A DNA stretch of 64,000 bases from Sphingobacterium olei (GCF_005048855.1 NZ_SUME01000003.1:62001-126000), one strand, 5' to 3'. Positions 51,856 to 63,784 are shown, counted from the first letter of the stretch. The notes: a model not told the origin generated them from the letters alone. Made by a program: numbers and translations.

Positions 51856-54303
51856 ATGAACAAAATAAGTAGTGTATTTTGCCTGTTTTTACTTTGTTTT
51901 TCGATGGGAATGACGACAGCGCAGACGGTAGGAAGTTATGTTACCGGGTTTAAAGTCGATGGAAACCGCATTCACTTTAAAAATGAACATGCGCAAACCC
52001 AGGTGGAGGTTTACTCGCCTACTACAGTGCGTATACGACATACCTGGAATTCAGATTTTTCCAATCTGGAAAATTATATGCTAGCGCCAAAGGCACCCAC
52101 AAAAGTAGATTTCACCGTACAGGAGGATGCAACGGTATTCCGGTTGAAAACTGCTTTCCTAACAGTGGAGTTGAATAAAAGCGATTTCAAAACCGTATTT
52201 AAAAACAATGCGGGAGAGATCATCAACCAAGACGAAATTGCCCCCCACAAATCTTCAGAAGAGGTGAAGGTGGTAAAGAAAATGCATGCCGATGAACACT
52301 TCTTTGGATTCGGTGAGCGCATGGACTTTCTGGATCGTCGAGGAAAGACCTTGACCTTAGATGTGGGTCGGGGCAAAGGTATGCCACATGCCGTGGGAGC
52401 CTATGATGTGTTGCAGGCTAATTATGCCCCTGTGCCTTTCTTTATGAGTACCAAGGGCTATGGAATATTTTTTCATACTCCCTATCGAACACACTGGGAT
52501 ATGGGAAGCTCCAGTTCAGACGAATATTCTTTCGCAGCCGTGAATGGCGAAATTGATTATTTCTTTATCTATGGTCCGCAATTTAAATCCTTATTAAATC
52601 AATATACGAATATTACCGGTAAGGCCCCGTTGCTTCCTAAATATGCGCTGGGACTGCATGTCGGCACCTACAGCGGCGGTACCTGGGGACACGAAGAATT
52701 GACCAGCGATGCGTATGTCGTGGAGCTGGCGAGGCGATTGCGTGCAGAAGGTATTCCAACGGATATCCTCTGGTTGGATTCGACCTGGAGACTGTTTGGT
52801 AAAAATGGTGGGAAGGGCGCTACCTCTTTTGAATGGAGGGAGACGTTCAAGGATCCGAAAGGTATGTTTGATCGCATCTATGCCATGGATTATAAGATGG
52901 TCGGGGTACACCTACGGCCGCGATTCGATAATGCTAAAAGTCTTAATCTCTTAGATCAAGCGCGGGAGTTAGGGTATACGTATCCCGAGAAAAATAGTCC
53001 CGGCGAGTTTGTGAATTTTTTCGATCCGAAAGCCGTCGATTGGTGGTTTGAGAACGGTGTGAAGAAAGCGGCGAGCTTGGGCGCTAAATTCTTAAAGACA
53101 GATGAAGGAAGTGCATTTGGTGCATTAGCAAATGAAAGTGATAAAATTGGTCCTACAGGAAAGGAAGCAGAAAGGTTACATAATGTTTTCCCGTTGGTCT
53201 ATGCAAAGGCCGCCTATGAATCTTTTGAAAAATTCAATGGTGTGCGTGGCCTGAACCATACGCGTGAAGGATACGCAGGTATTCAAAAGTACCCTTTTAT
53301 TTTTGCAGGCGACTGGCCAAGCGAATGGCAATACTTCGAACCCGTTATTAAAGCTGGATTGAACATCGGCCTGTCTGGAGTAGGGAACTGGACACATTGT
53401 ATGGGTGGGTTTGAGCATAATGCCGATCCGGAGCTTTATACACGATGGGTTCAATTTGGTATGTTTTCGCCTATTGCCATGGTATTTGGTATGGATCACC
53501 CCGGTTACAAAGAGCCCTGGAATTATGGCGAAGAGGCGTTAGCCAATTTCAAATTCTACGACGAGCTACGCTACCAATTAATGCCATACCTGTATACCGC
53601 CCTCTATCAGAATCACCTCGAAGGTACGCCCCTAATGCGTGCGTTACTTTTGGATCATCAAGATGATGTGAACACCTATTCCATAACCGACCAGTATATG
53701 TTGGGTGACTATTTAATGGTGTGTCCGGTGACGACCAAAGGTGCTATTACACGGAGTATTTACCTACCTGAAGGTATTTGGTTTGACTATTGGACGGGTA
53801 AGAAATACGAGGGTAAACAATATATCCATGTGGTATCTCCGCTAGAAACAATACCGTTATTTGTGAAAGAGGGGGGAATTATACCCATGCAACCGAAAAT
53901 GGCCTATACCGATGAAAAAAAGCTTGATAATATGACCTTAGATTTATTTCCCATAGGTCGCGATAAGGAATCGCGTTTCATCGTATACGACGATGATGGA
54001 GAAAGTCTAGCGTACAAGGACGGAAAGTTTGCGACTTCAACGATTACATGGAACAATGCCATATTGAAAATTGAGCGGAGCCAAGGTGGTTTTTCCGTAC
54101 ATCCGCGAACGTATACCGCGAAAATAAGATCTGTTATGTCAGCGCCACAAGCTATTTCAGAGAATGGGAAGTCGTTGCCTAAAGTGGCTACAGCAGATGG
54201 ACTTTTCGGTGGTAGCTGGTATTATGACGCTACCAACCATGAATTAACGGTACAAACGGCTAATATGAATGCTGTAGATATTCAAGTAAATATAACCTAT
54301 TGA
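51856..54303 (+). CDS. GH31-family alpha-glycosidase
   Basis: 815 residues, signal peptide about 1-23 (ends TTAQ). N-terminal beta-sandwich, then the TIM barrel with the nucleophile D416 (FLKTDEGS) and acid/base D486 (FAGDWPSEW), and a C-terminal beta-domain. Alpha-xylosidase or alpha-glucosidase are the usual activities; the sequence does not decide. In a rhamnose PUL it would remove side-chain sugars. Confidence 0.92.
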   Translation: MNKISSVFCLFLLCFSMGMTTAQTVGSYVTGFKVDGNRIHFKNEHAQTQVEVYSPTTVRIRHTWNSDFSNLENYMLAPKAPTKVDFTVQEDATVFRLKTAFLTVELNKSDFKTVFKNNAGEIINQDEIAPHKSSEEVKVVKKMHADEHFFGFGERMDFLDRRGKTLTLDVGRGKGMPHAVGAYDVLQANYAPVPFFMSTKGYGIFFHTPYRTHWDMGSSSSDEYSFAAVNGEIDYFFIYGPQFKSLLNQYTNITGKAPLLPKYALGLHVGTYSGGTWGHEELTSDAYVVELARRLRAEGIPTDILWLDSTWRLFGKNGGKGATSFEWRETFKDPKGMFDRIYAMDYKMVGVHLRPRFDNAKSLNLLDQARELGYTYPEKNSPGEFVNFFDPKAVDWWFENGVKKAASLGAKFLKTDEGSAFGALANESDKIGPTGKEAERLHNVFPLVYAKAAYESFEKFNGVRGLNHTREGYAGIQKYPFIFAGDWPSEWQYFEPVIKAGLNIGLSGVGNWTHCMGGFEHNADPELYTRWVQFGMFSPIAMVFGMDHPGYKEPWNYGEEALANFKFYDELRYQLMPYLYTALYQNHLEGTPLMRALLLDHQDDVNTYSITDQYMLGDYLMVCPVTTKGAITRSIYLPEGIWFDYWTGKKYEGKQYIHVVSPLETIPLFVKEGGIIPMQPKMAYTDEKKLDNMTLDLFPIGRDKESRFIVYDDDGESLAYKDGKFATSTITWNNAILKIERSQGGFSVHPRTYTAKIRSVMSAPQAISENGKSLPKVATADGLFGGSWYYDATNHELTVQTANMNAVDIQVNITY

Positions 54304-54304
54304 T

Positions 54305-57253
54305 ATGCGTAATCTTCTAACCTTACTTCTACTTATGTATAGCTTTTTCGTATTCGGCAACGATCGTACGAAGTTTAGTTTTAATGCAGGATGGAAGCTG
54401 CATGTCGGAGACATAGCGGGTGCGGAAAAGCCTACTTTTGATGACGGAGAATGGAAGGGAGTCACATTGCCTTATGCCTGGAATGAGGACGAGGCTTTTG
54501 CCAAGCCCATTCATGAGCACAGCACGAATATTGTGTGGTATAGGAAATCTTTTGTCTTGCCAAAAGGCACGGTGACGGATAAGGTGTTTTTGGAGTTAGA
54601 AGGTATTCGGCATGGTGGAGAATTTTATTTGAATGGAAAATTCATCGGCAGACACGAGAATGGTGTGATGGGTGTAGGATTGGATCTATCAGATGCACTC
54701 CTGCCCGATCAGGAAAATATCTTAGCTATACGTATAGACAACAGTTGGTCGTACCGGGAAAAGGAGACGAACAGTACTTATCAGTGGAATGATAAAAATT
54801 TCAACGCCAATTACGGTGGAATTCCGAAAAATGTGTGGATTCATTTCACGGCGCCTGTTTACCAGACGCTGCCTTTATATTCTAATCTAAAGACAACGGG
54901 TGTGTATGTTTACGCCAAGAATATACAGATTGATAAAAAGACGATCGATCTATTCGTCGAATCGGAAGTGAAAAACGAAACGAATGAACCTAAAAGTGTC
55001 AATTTTGTCGTTGAGCTTCGTGATATGGATAATCAGGTTGTCAAAACCTTTGCAAAAGATTATATCGTGCAGCCAGGGAGTACCCACGTTTTGCAAGCCA
55101 GTGTATTTGTCAAGGACGTCAATTTCTGGAGTTGGGGCTATGGATATCTGTATACGGTAACCTCGAAGCTCGTTATTGATGAGCGTGTAGTCGATGCGGT
55201 CGATACCAAGACCGGATTTCGAAAAACAGCCTTTAAAGAAGGTATGGTGTATCTAAACGACAAGGTGTTGATGATGAAGGGGTATGCGCAGCGCACAAGT
55301 AACGAATGGCCGGCAATCGGGTTATCCGTTGCGCCTTGGCTGAGCGACTACAGCAATCGATTAATGGTAGAGAGTAATGCCAATCTGGTTAGGTGGATGC
55401 ATGTAACGCCGTGGAAGCAAGACGTGGAATCATGTGATCGGGTCGGTTTGATGCAGATGTTGCCGGCCGGAGATGCGGAAAGAGATGTTACCGGCAGACG
55501 ATGGGAACAGCGTACAGAACTCATGCGGGATGCGATCATATATTATAGAAATAGTCCCAGTGTGCTTTTTTACGAATGTGGCAATGAATCGATTTCGGAA
55601 GAACATATGGCAGAAATGATTGCTATACGGGACCAGTTTGATCTTCATGGCGGAAGGGCGATAGGCTCACGTGAGATGTTGGATAGTAAAATAGCCGAAT
55701 ATGGTGGAGAGATGCTTTATATCAATAAGAGCGACAGACATCCGATGATTGCAACAGAGTATATGCGCGACGAAGGATTACGTAAATATTGGGACGAACA
55801 TACCTATCCGTACCATAAAAACGGGGAAGGACCGCTATACAAAGGAAACGATGCCAGCGACTATAACCGCAATCAGGACTCTCATGCTGTTGAAGCTGTA
55901 AAAAGATGGTGGGAGTACTGGAATGTTCGCCCTGGAACAGGAAAAAGAGTGAGTTCAGGCGGGGTGAATATTATTTTTTCAGATTCAAATACACACTATC
56001 GTGGTAAAGAGAACTACCGACGGAGTGGCGAAGTGGATGCCATGCGTATTCCAAAAGATGCTTTCTATGCACATCAGGTGATGTGGAACGGATGGGTAGA
56101 AACAGATCCGACGGGTTTGCATATCATTGGGCACTGGAACTATGGGCCTGAAGTGAAAAAGGATATCTTGGTTGTCGCTGCGGGAGAAAAAGTGGAACTT
56201 TTTGTCAATGGTGTTTCCAAGGGCTTCGGTGAGCGGTCGTATAATTTTCTTTTTACATTCCCAAACGTTGCATTCGAACCGGGAGAGATCACCGCGAAAT
56301 CCTATACGAAAGATGGCATGTTGTTAGCGGAGAAATCCCTTGAGACGACCGGTGCCCCTTACCGTGTCAAATTAAAATACCTACATGGAGAAAATGGATT
56401 GTACGCCGATGGAAATGATATGGTAATGGTCGATGTAGAAGTCGTGGATCAAGAAGGTCGACGTTGCCCCACTGCGCTTAATATGATCGATTTTAATATC
56501 GATGGACCAATAGAATGGAAGGGAGGCATTGCGCAGGGGCCTAACAACTACATACTTTCCGAATCGCTGCCAGTAGAAGGCGGTGTGAACCGTGTGCTCC
56601 TGCGTACCCGCTATGGCAAGAAAGGTAAGGTACAGGTGAAGGCTTCTTCAAATGGTTTAATGGCGGATTCCGTCGCGTTTGAAGTGTCTCCGATAAAAAC
56701 AATGGGTGATTACTTTGTAAAAGCGTCGGCTCTGAATCTGCCACTAAATCTGAGTCGGGGAGCCGCTCCGACAGGATCCACTATCGTCCGTACCCGTGAA
56801 ACGTTACCAATTCAAAAAGTTACAGCTGGTGCGAATGCGGAGAGTGGTATGAAATCTTATGACAGCAACGAACTGTCAGATTGGGTAAACGATGGGAAAT
56901 TAAATACAGCATGGATCGAATATACACTGGCTAAAAAATCGGATATTGATGAAATTGATCTGAAATTGAACAATTTTAGATCGCGATCATACCCCATTCA
57001 GATTTTTGTCGACGATAAATTGGTCTACGAGGGTAATACACCGACCACCTTGGGCTATTGTACGATATCCTTCCCAAAAACCAGCGGACGAAAGGTAAAA
57101 GTTCAATTGGCAGGATCGTCTTATATTGCTAGTGAGAATAAACATGAGGAAATCGGTGGAAAAAAACTGGACGATGGTGTACAACGGGACGATATGAACG
57201 CAAAAGGTACATTGAGTATTATTGAAATTGATATTCATAAAAAAATAAAATAG
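54305..57253 (+). CDS. GH2-family glycoside hydrolase (second copy)
   Basis: 982 residues, signal peptide about 1-18. Sugar-binding domain (about 20-190), Ig-like domain, and a TIM barrel with acid/base E428 (CGNESI) and candidate nucleophile E485 (IATEYM), followed by DUF4982-like beta domains (about 590-790). It starts one base after the GH31 stop and ends one base before rhaM: a tightly packed operon. Overall it is only distantly related to the GH2 at 47737. Confidence 0.9.
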   Translation: MRNLLTLLLLMYSFFVFGNDRTKFSFNAGWKLHVGDIAGAEKPTFDDGEWKGVTLPYAWNEDEAFAKPIHEHSTNIVWYRKSFVLPKGTVTDKVFLELEGIRHGGEFYLNGKFIGRHENGVMGVGLDLSDALLPDQENILAIRIDNSWSYREKETNSTYQWNDKNFNANYGGIPKNVWIHFTAPVYQTLPLYSNLKTTGVYVYAKNIQIDKKTIDLFVESEVKNETNEPKSVNFVVELRDMDNQVVKTFAKDYIVQPGSTHVLQASVFVKDVNFWSWGYGYLYTVTSKLVIDERVVDAVDTKTGFRKTAFKEGMVYLNDKVLMMKGYAQRTSNEWPAIGLSVAPWLSDYSNRLMVESNANLVRWMHVTPWKQDVESCDRVGLMQMLPAGDAERDVTGRRWEQRTELMRDAIIYYRNSPSVLFYECGNESISEEHMAEMIAIRDQFDLHGGRAIGSREMLDSKIAEYGGEMLYINKSDRHPMIATEYMRDEGLRKYWDEHTYPYHKNGEGPLYKGNDASDYNRNQDSHAVEAVKRWWEYWNVRPGTGKRVSSGGVNIIFSDSNTHYRGKENYRRSGEVDAMRIPKDAFYAHQVMWNGWVETDPTGLHIIGHWNYGPEVKKDILVVAAGEKVELFVNGVSKGFGERSYNFLFTFPNVAFEPGEITAKSYTKDGMLLAEKSLETTGAPYRVKLKYLHGENGLYADGNDMVMVDVEVVDQEGRRCPTALNMIDFNIDGPIEWKGGIAQGPNNYILSESLPVEGGVNRVLLRTRYGKKGKVQVKASSNGLMADSVAFEVSPIKTMGDYFVKASALNLPLNLSRGAAPTGSTIVRTRETLPIQKVTAGANAESGMKSYDSNELSDWVNDGKLNTAWIEYTLAKKSDIDEIDLKLNNFRSRSYPIQIFVDDKLVYEGNTPTTLGYCTISFPKTSGRKVKVQLAGSSYIASENKHEEIGGKKLDDGVQRDDMNAKGTLSIIEIDIHKKIK

Positions 57254-57254
57254 C

Positions 57255-57566
57255 ATGGAAAAGATTGCATTTAAAATGAAACTCAAAGAGGGACAAAAGG
57301 AAGAGTATATAAAACGACACAACGAAATATGGCCGGAGCTGGTAAGGTTGCTTAAGAATGCTGGAGTGAGTGACTACAGTATTTTTCTGGATGAAGAAAC
57401 AGATACATTATTTGCCGTACAGAAACAGGCGGGTAGTTCTTCCCAAGATCTAGGGGAGGAAGAAGTTGTGCAAAAATGGTGGAAATACATGGCGGATATT
57501 ATGGAGACCCATGCGGATTCTTCGCCGGTATCTATACCTTTAACAAAAGTATTTCATTTAGATTAA
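57255..57566 (+). CDS. rhaM: L-rhamnose mutarotase
   Basis: 103-residue dimeric alpha/beta protein of the RhaM family, interconverting alpha- and beta-L-rhamnose. Motifs: [24 protein letters not shown] with the catalytic His, [16 protein letters not shown], and [10 protein letters not shown] with the conserved Trp pair. It identifies L-rhamnose as a product of this locus and starts one base after the GH2 gene. Confidence 0.94.
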   Translation: MEKIAFKMKLKEGQKEEYIKRHNEIWPELVRLLKNAGVSDYSIFLDEETDTLFAVQKQAGSSSQDLGEEEVVQKWWKYMADIMETHADSSPVSIPLTKVFHLD

Positions 57567-57574
57567 TCAAAAAT

Positions 57575-60316
57575 ATGAAGAAGATAGTTGCAGCGGTGAT
57601 GTTGTCTTTGACGAGTTCTATGTCGATTTCTTTCGCGCAGGACCTATGGCCAAGTGTGACCAAGGAAATGAAGCCTTGGACCCGCTGGTGGTGGCTAGGA
57701 TCGGCAGTGGATAAACCTAATCTGGACCGCGAATTAAAGCTGTTCGAGAAGGCGGGTTTCGGTGGCGTAGAAGTGACGCCCATTTATGGCGCAAAAAACT
57801 ACGAGAAAAGATATGTACAGTACCTTTCCCCCACTTGGATGGAGATGCTCGACTTTACGACAAGCACTTCCAACAAACTGGGAATGGGTGTTGATATCAA
57901 TCTCGGTACGGGATGGCCGTTTGGTGGTCCGCAGATCGAGGAAAAAGATGCTGCAACCCGGGTGTTTTTGGACGAGATCATCATAAAGAAAGGCGAAAAG
58001 CTCCACTTTCCAATCAAGGTAAGTGATGCCAAACAAACCTATTCAAGCTTGCAGGCTTTACGGGCTTACACCTCATCGGGCGAAGAAATAAATCTAGATG
58101 CCTTCATCCGGTCGGGAGATCCCGCTTGGACCGCTCCAGAGAATGTAAACATTATTGCCTTATTTTCGGGAAGAACACGGCAGAAGGTAAAACGGGCAGC
58201 TCCGGGTGGAGAAGGCTTTACCCTGGATCACTTAGGTACCTCTTCCGTGCAGACTTATTTTCAGCGGTTTGAAAAAGCATTTTCGGATAGACAGTTAAAT
58301 GTGCGATCGTTCTTTAACGACAGCTATGAGGTATATGGTGCAAATTGGACAGATGGATTTCTAGGCGAATTCGAACAGCTAAAAGGATATAAATTGCAAG
58401 ATCAGCTTATTCATTTTGCAGGTAAAAGTACTGATTTGGATAAGCAGGCTAGGGTTAAGTCGGATTATCGGGAGGTGGTAAGTGCGATTCTAAAAAATAA
58501 TTTCTTAATTCCCTTTACGGCATTTGCCAATAAGCATGGAGCTATCTCTAAAAATCAGGCGCATGGATCGCCCGGTAATTTGATAGATTTGTACGCCAGT
58601 ACGGATATTGCCGAATGTGAAACGTTTGGTTCGAGCAGTTTCGATATCCCGAACTTGAGAAGAGATAGTGCGGATGTACGAAATGTAGATCCGGATCCCA
58701 TGATGGCCAAGTTTGCCACCTCTGCTACAAATACCAGCGGCAAGAAATATACCTCTTCGGAAACCTTTACCTGGCTCACCGAGCATTTCAAGACTTCGTT
58801 GTCTCAGGCCAAACCCGAAGTGGAACAACTGTTTTTGGCGGGTGTGAATCATGTGTTTTATCACGGCACGACCTATTCGCCTCAAGATGTCCCTTATCCA
58901 GGTTGGTTGTTTTATGCGTCTGTTAATTTTACGACCAATAATTCTTTCTGGCCACACCTGAGCGGATTGAATCAATACATAACACGCGTACAGTCAATTT
59001 TGCAAACCAGCAAAGCGGATAACGAATTATTGATCTATTGGCCGATATACGATATATGGCACAACGCGAAAGGTGTGGATAAGTCATTAAGTGTGCATCA
59101 TGTGGACGATTGGTTACATCCTACAGAATTCTACAAGCAAAGTGTTCGTCTGCAAAAAATGGGTTTTAGTTTTGATTTCGTGACCGATGATATTATCGGA
59201 CGAGCATCGGTACAGGATCATCGCATCATCACGGCAGAAAAAGCAAATCCCTATAAGGTAATCTATATTCCAACCTGTACCTATTTCTCGGAAAAGACCT
59301 TTGAAAAATTGTTGCTTCTAGCAGAGCAGGGTGCAACGATTATCTTTGAAGACTTGCCAAAAGAGATCCATGGTCTTTCGGATTCGGAAGGACGAAAAGC
59401 TAAACTCCAAAGTCTTATTGCAAAGCTGAACTTTAATAAAGATGATGTGAACCAATATACCGCCTATGGAAAGGGTAAGGTTTACTTGACCAAAGATGCG
59501 CAGTCTGCGTTGGAAACGGAACAGGTATTTGGTGAACGGATGATACGTACTGGTCTTAAGTTTAGTAGACGTGTGAGTGGTGAGGATACCTATTATTACC
59601 TGGTCAATCACGGGAAGTCTACTGTAGACCAAGAGGTACGATTGAATACGGAAGGAAAAAATTACATTCTATTGGATCCACAAACCGGGGCAAACTATGC
59701 TTTACCTGTTCGTAACAAATCGATACGGGTGCAGCTCAAGTCCGGCTATGCCTGGGTAATCCTTGTTACTGACGATAAACAGGCCGAAAAGACCTATGCT
59801 TATCACGACGATGTAAAAGAGGTCGTTACGTTTTCTGCACCATGGAAGGTAACCTTTACAACGGGCGGGCCTGAACTTCCAAAAGGCAGATCATTGTCAG
59901 AGCTTTCCTCGTGGACGACGTGGAATGACAAAGTAGCAAACAGGTTTTCGGGGACTGCGGCTTATGAAACAACATTCAAGCTGAACAAAGAGCAGGGAAA
60001 ATCCTATGTGTTGGAATTGGGTAAAGTGGCTGAGAGTGCAAAGGTGATGGTCAATGGTAAGAACGTAGGACTCGTGTGGGCGCATCCGTTTGAAGTTAAT
60101 ATTGAAGATTTCCTAAACGACGGCGAAAATACCATTCGCGTTGAGGTGGCTAATTTAATGGCCAATCGGGTTCGGGATCTGGATGTACAAGGTGTGCAAT
60201 GGAGAAATTACCATGAGATCAATTTTGTGAACATCAATTATAAGGAATTTGATGCGAGCGGTTGGAAGCTAATGGATAGTGGTTTGTTGGGGCCGGTTCG
60301 GATTTTAAGTTATTAG
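57575..60316 (+). CDS. GH106-family alpha-L-rhamnosidase
   Basis: 913 residues from the ATG at 57575, where a signal peptide (ending ISFAQ) begins; an earlier in-frame ATG overlaps rhaM. Family markers: WTRWWWLGSAVDKPNL near the N-terminus, GVEVTPIYGAKNYE, GMGVDINLGTGWPFGGP and the FNDSYEVYGANWTDGF catalytic segment, plus a C-terminal jelly roll (VMVNGKNVGLVWAHPFEVNI). Releases terminal alpha-L-rhamnose. Last gene before a strong terminator. Confidence 0.94.
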   Translation: MKKIVAAVMLSLTSSMSISFAQDLWPSVTKEMKPWTRWWWLGSAVDKPNLDRELKLFEKAGFGGVEVTPIYGAKNYEKRYVQYLSPTWMEMLDFTTSTSNKLGMGVDINLGTGWPFGGPQIEEKDAATRVFLDEIIIKKGEKLHFPIKVSDAKQTYSSLQALRAYTSSGEEINLDAFIRSGDPAWTAPENVNIIALFSGRTRQKVKRAAPGGEGFTLDHLGTSSVQTYFQRFEKAFSDRQLNVRSFFNDSYEVYGANWTDGFLGEFEQLKGYKLQDQLIHFAGKSTDLDKQARVKSDYREVVSAILKNNFLIPFTAFANKHGAISKNQAHGSPGNLIDLYASTDIAECETFGSSSFDIPNLRRDSADVRNVDPDPMMAKFATSATNTSGKKYTSSETFTWLTEHFKTSLSQAKPEVEQLFLAGVNHVFYHGTTYSPQDVPYPGWLFYASVNFTTNNSFWPHLSGLNQYITRVQSILQTSKADNELLIYWPIYDIWHNAKGVDKSLSVHHVDDWLHPTEFYKQSVRLQKMGFSFDFVTDDIIGRASVQDHRIITAEKANPYKVIYIPTCTYFSEKTFEKLLLLAEQGATIIFEDLPKEIHGLSDSEGRKAKLQSLIAKLNFNKDDVNQYTAYGKGKVYLTKDAQSALETEQVFGERMIRTGLKFSRRVSGEDTYYYLVNHGKSTVDQEVRLNTEGKNYILLDPQTGANYALPVRNKSIRVQLKSGYAWVILVTDDKQAEKTYAYHDDVKEVVTFSAPWKVTFTTGGPELPKGRSLSELSSWTTWNDKVANRFSGTAAYETTFKLNKEQGKSYVLELGKVAESAKVMVNGKNVGLVWAHPFEVNIEDFLNDGENTIRVEVANLMANRVRDLDVQGVQWRNYHEINFVNINYKEFDASGWKLMDSGLLGPVRILSY

Positions 60317-60373
60317 TGTTACAAAGATGATTACCGGAAATAGTTAGCTAACATACTATTTTATATTGTTTCT

Positions 60374-60416
60374 CAATAGGGAGCAGGATGCCGATATCCT
60401 GCTCCCTATTGTTTTT
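60374..60416 (+). terminator. Strong intrinsic terminator after the GH genes
   Basis: Perfect 16-bp stem (60374-60389 with 60396-60411), six-base loop and a following TTTTT (60412-60416). It separates the GH genes from the SusC gene of the same PUL. Confidence 0.92.
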
Positions 60417-60532
60417 AAGGTTTATAGCTTCTAGGGACAGCACAGCGCCTGTAAGTCCATGATGGTTAGCAAGGAAACTGTTTTTAAATTGCGTTGCACC
60501 TATTGTAAAAATAAACCTCTAATAATTTTGAT

Positions 60533-63500
60533 ATGGATAAACATTTTTTTGCAAAAACTAAGATCATTCCCTTTTTATTTGTGCTGTACTCGATATTTGT
60601 TTGCGCAAATCTGTATGCCCAATCGGATCTTAGAAAAGGCAGAGTTGTTGATGCAACAACGAAAAAACCTATTAATGGGGCGACTTTAAAGATAGTTGAG
60701 ACAGGTCTTTCTGCCTCTTCGGGTTCAGATGGAACTTTTCAAATCTCAGGAAAAAGCACGGAAACATTGGAAGTTAGTGTGGTTGGCTATACGACACGAC
60801 GAGTACCACTCTCAGGCAATATTACCGAAATTGGATTGCAAAGTGAGGAAGAAGAACTGGAAGAGGTGGTCGTCGTGGGATATGGAACGCTGCGAAAACG
60901 GGACGTAACTGGTGCTATATCGCAGGTTTCCGGAGATGAAATTCGCGAACGGCCTGTACAAAACGTCGCAGAAGCCTTGCAGGGTAAGGCTGCAGGCGTC
61001 AATGTATCCAGTAATATTCGTCCCGGAGAAACACCATCTATCCGCATTCGTGGGAATAGATCGTTGACGGCTAATAATGAACCTTTAGTGGTTGTCGATG
61101 GTATTCCTTTAGTAGGGGGAGTATTGGGTGATATCAGTCCCAACGACATTGAGTCCATGGATGTACTTAAAGATGCTTCCGCTACAGCAATCTATGGGTC
61201 ACGCGGTGCGAATGGTGTTATTCTTATAACGACAAAAAAAGGTAAATCTGGTCGTACTTCGGCCTCGTACCGTGGTACTGCTACCGTAGATCGCTATAAA
61301 TCTTTAACCGACTGGATGGATGGTGGTCAGTATATTGATCGTTGGCGGGAAAGTTTAATGAACGGTAACCTGTACAGTACGGCCAAATATACCGATGCGT
61401 TTACGCCTGTAGGCAGAGGTTATGCCGATCCTTTTGAGGATGAAAGGAGAATGAGTCTTGGGCAAGATGCTTTTTCTAGAAACAGGGTCTGGCAAGGCTA
61501 TGAATGGGAGGATTTTGGTAAAGTCGTTAAGACACGACCAACCACGGCTGCAGAACAGGCTATGGGGTGGCCCGCTGAAGTTCCTATCTACAATTCTGCA
61601 AATATTCCAACCCACGATTGGGTTGGAGATGTAACACGCCCGGGGGTAACGCAGAATCACCAGGTATCGGTGTCTAGCGGTAACGAAAAGTCCAGAATCT
61701 ATGCGTCGTTAGATTATTTTGACCAGCAGGGCGTACTAAAAGATCAAGATTACGAGAGATTTAATATAACATTAAATGGAGATATAAATGCGACCGACTG
61801 GCTGAGCTTCGGAGCAAGTATATTTGCATCCACATCGATACAGAATTATGGTATATTAGCACCTAATACATCGAATACGGGCGCAAAAGATATCTTATCG
61901 AGAGCTTTATCACAGTTTCCTTTTGCTGCACCGACCAACGATAATGGAGACTGGATTGTTAATCCGGGAGGTAATCTGCAAATTTTTAATCCTGTTATGG
62001 ATATTGACCAAGTGAAAAACGAGCGTCGCACATACGCGGTATCACCAACTTTATTTACAGAAGTGCAAATTCTTCCGTGGCTGAAGTATCGTCTCAATTT
62101 TGGAACGCAATTTCGTAACTACCGCGCCGGAGCATGGACTGGGCCGAACGCAACATCTCATCTAAATAACCGTCCAAATACCGCAGGATATACCAATGAG
62201 CAACGATTAGGATGGGTAGCCGAAAATTTACTTTTTGTGGATAAGGATTTTGGCGAAGACCATCGTCTGGGTGTTACCTTATTGCAATCTGCACAGCGTG
62301 AGCGTTTTGAGAGTATCAATACTAACGTAATTGGAACAGTATATGACATCAGTTATTGGTACGACCTCGCTTCCAATACTAATGGTAGACCCAATGGTTA
62401 TGGAACAGGGTTTTCGGAGAATACCTTGATGTCTTGGATGGGTCGGGTGAACTATGGTTATAAAGGAAAGTATTTATTAACCGCTACCGGTCGTTACGAC
62501 GGAGCATCGGTATTGGCACCAGGGCATAAATGGCATTTTTATCCCTCTATGGCATTGGCTTGGAATATCATGGATGAAGGCTTTATGTCGGCAGTTACCT
62601 GGGTCGACGAATTGAAATTGCGTGCGGGATATGGTGTTACTGGTAATGCTGGTGTTAATCCATATACTTCCAGTGGCCCATTAAGTCGCAATCCCTATGC
62701 TTTTGGCGATGGCGCCGCAGTTGGCTATTTGCCCCAGCTCGTACGCAATCCGTTGCTAGAGTGGGAGAATACAGCGCAGTATAATCTCGGCTTAGATTTT
62801 AGCTTGTGGAGTAGTCGTATTGGCGGTAGCATCGAGATGTATCAAGGAAATACTTCTTCCTTATTATTGGAGAGATCGCTACCACCGGTGTCGGGATATG
62901 TAAGTAAACTTGAAAATATTGGTAAAACGTTAAATCGTGGATTGGAGATCACATTGAATACGGTTAATATCCAAAAGGAAGATTTTTCGTGGTCAACTTC
63001 AATCAACTGGAACACCAATCGGGAGGAAATTGTCGAATTGCAGAACGGAAAGGAGGATATGTTAGCTGACCGAAGGTTTATTGGTCATCCTACACAAGTC
63101 TTTTTCCATTATGACAATGCCGGCATTTGGCAGAATACGCCAGAAGATATCGCGGAAATACAGCAATTCAATGCGAATGGCCATCGTTTTGCTCCAGGAG
63201 ATATACGGGTCGTGGATCAGAATGGTGACTATAGAATTACTGGAGATGATATGGTGATTCGCGGTACCACGCGTCCCAAATGGGCAGGGGGTATTACAAA
63301 TACCGTTCGTTACAAAGCTTTTACCCTTAGCACGTTTATCTATGCGCGTTTTGGGCAAACGTTTTATGGAGGATATCCCAATTCGTATGGTGGTATATGG
63401 CCAAACGGCCGGGTGGAGAACGATCTATGGTCGTTTGAAAATCCGAACGGCGCTTGGCCTAGAGCCAATTTGATAGGTAATAGAGACAATATCACACCGG

Positions 63501-63784
63501 CCATGCAATACCATGATGGATCGTTTGTATCGGTTCGCAATATATCCCTAACCTATGACTTACCTAAGCTTTTGCTGGAGAGACAGTTTGTAAAAGGAAT
63601 ACAGCTCAATGCCCAAGTGATGAACCCCTTTCTCTTCGGAAAGGATGCAGTCAAAATGGGATACAATCCCGATGATGATACGAACTGGGAGCGATCTTCC
63701 GGGGACGGCAATCCGCTGGGCGGGAACAATAATAATACGATTTTACCACAATCGTATGTATTTAGTATAAGAGCGAATTTTTAA
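60533..63784 (+). CDS. SusC-like TonB-dependent transporter (rhamnose PUL)
   Basis: 1083-residue outer-membrane importer. Signal peptide ends NLYAQ (about residue 33), CarboxypepD_reg-like domain about 38-105, TonB-box-like EVVVVGYGT, plug with PLVVVDGIPLVGG and MDVLKDASATAIYGSRGANGV, then the barrel. Its N-terminus and 5' region are unrelated to the two SusC genes of region A, and no leader ORF is present. Presumed importer of rhamnose-containing oligosaccharides. Confidence 0.94.
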   Translation: MDKHFFAKTKIIPFLFVLYSIFVCANLYAQSDLRKGRVVDATTKKPINGATLKIVETGLSASSGSDGTFQISGKSTETLEVSVVGYTTRRVPLSGNITEIGLQSEEEELEEVVVVGYGTLRKRDVTGAISQVSGDEIRERPVQNVAEALQGKAAGVNVSSNIRPGETPSIRIRGNRSLTANNEPLVVVDGIPLVGGVLGDISPNDIESMDVLKDASATAIYGSRGANGVILITTKKGKSGRTSASYRGTATVDRYKSLTDWMDGGQYIDRWRESLMNGNLYSTAKYTDAFTPVGRGYADPFEDERRMSLGQDAFSRNRVWQGYEWEDFGKVVKTRPTTAAEQAMGWPAEVPIYNSANIPTHDWVGDVTRPGVTQNHQVSVSSGNEKSRIYASLDYFDQQGVLKDQDYERFNITLNGDINATDWLSFGASIFASTSIQNYGILAPNTSNTGAKDILSRALSQFPFAAPTNDNGDWIVNPGGNLQIFNPVMDIDQVKNERRTYAVSPTLFTEVQILPWLKYRLNFGTQFRNYRAGAWTGPNATSHLNNRPNTAGYTNEQRLGWVAENLLFVDKDFGEDHRLGVTLLQSAQRERFESINTNVIGTVYDISYWYDLASNTNGRPNGYGTGFSENTLMSWMGRVNYGYKGKYLLTATGRYDGASVLAPGHKWHFYPSMALAWNIMDEGFMSAVTWVDELKLRAGYGVTGNAGVNPYTSSGPLSRNPYAFGDGAAVGYLPQLVRNPLLEWENTAQYNLGLDFSLWSSRIGGSIEMYQGNTSSLLLERSLPPVSGYVSKLENIGKTLNRGLEITLNTVNIQKEDFSWSTSINWNTNREEIVELQNGKEDMLADRRFIGHPTQVFFHYDNAGIWQNTPEDIAEIQQFNANGHRFAPGDIRVVDQNGDYRITGDDMVIRGTTRPKWAGGITNTVRYKAFTLSTFIYARFGQTFYGGYPNSYGGIWPNGRVENDLWSFENPNGAWPRANLIGNRDNITPAMQYHDGSFVSVRNISLTYDLPKLLLERQFVKGIQLNAQVMNPFLFGKDAVKMGYNPDDDTNWERSSGDGNPLGGNNNNTILPQSYVFSIRANF

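Noticed and set aside
60523-60530. TAATTTTG promoter element just before the third SusC gene
   Set aside because: It ends 2 bases before the ATG, so transcription would begin inside the gene; the signal peptide needs the ATG at 60533.
47737-63784. Ulvan utilisation locus (GH105, GH31, GH2 and rhamnosidase are shared with ulvan loci)
   Set aside because: No ulvan lyase and no sulfatase within the locus; the sulfatases at 15632-18946 are 29 kb away in a separate operon.
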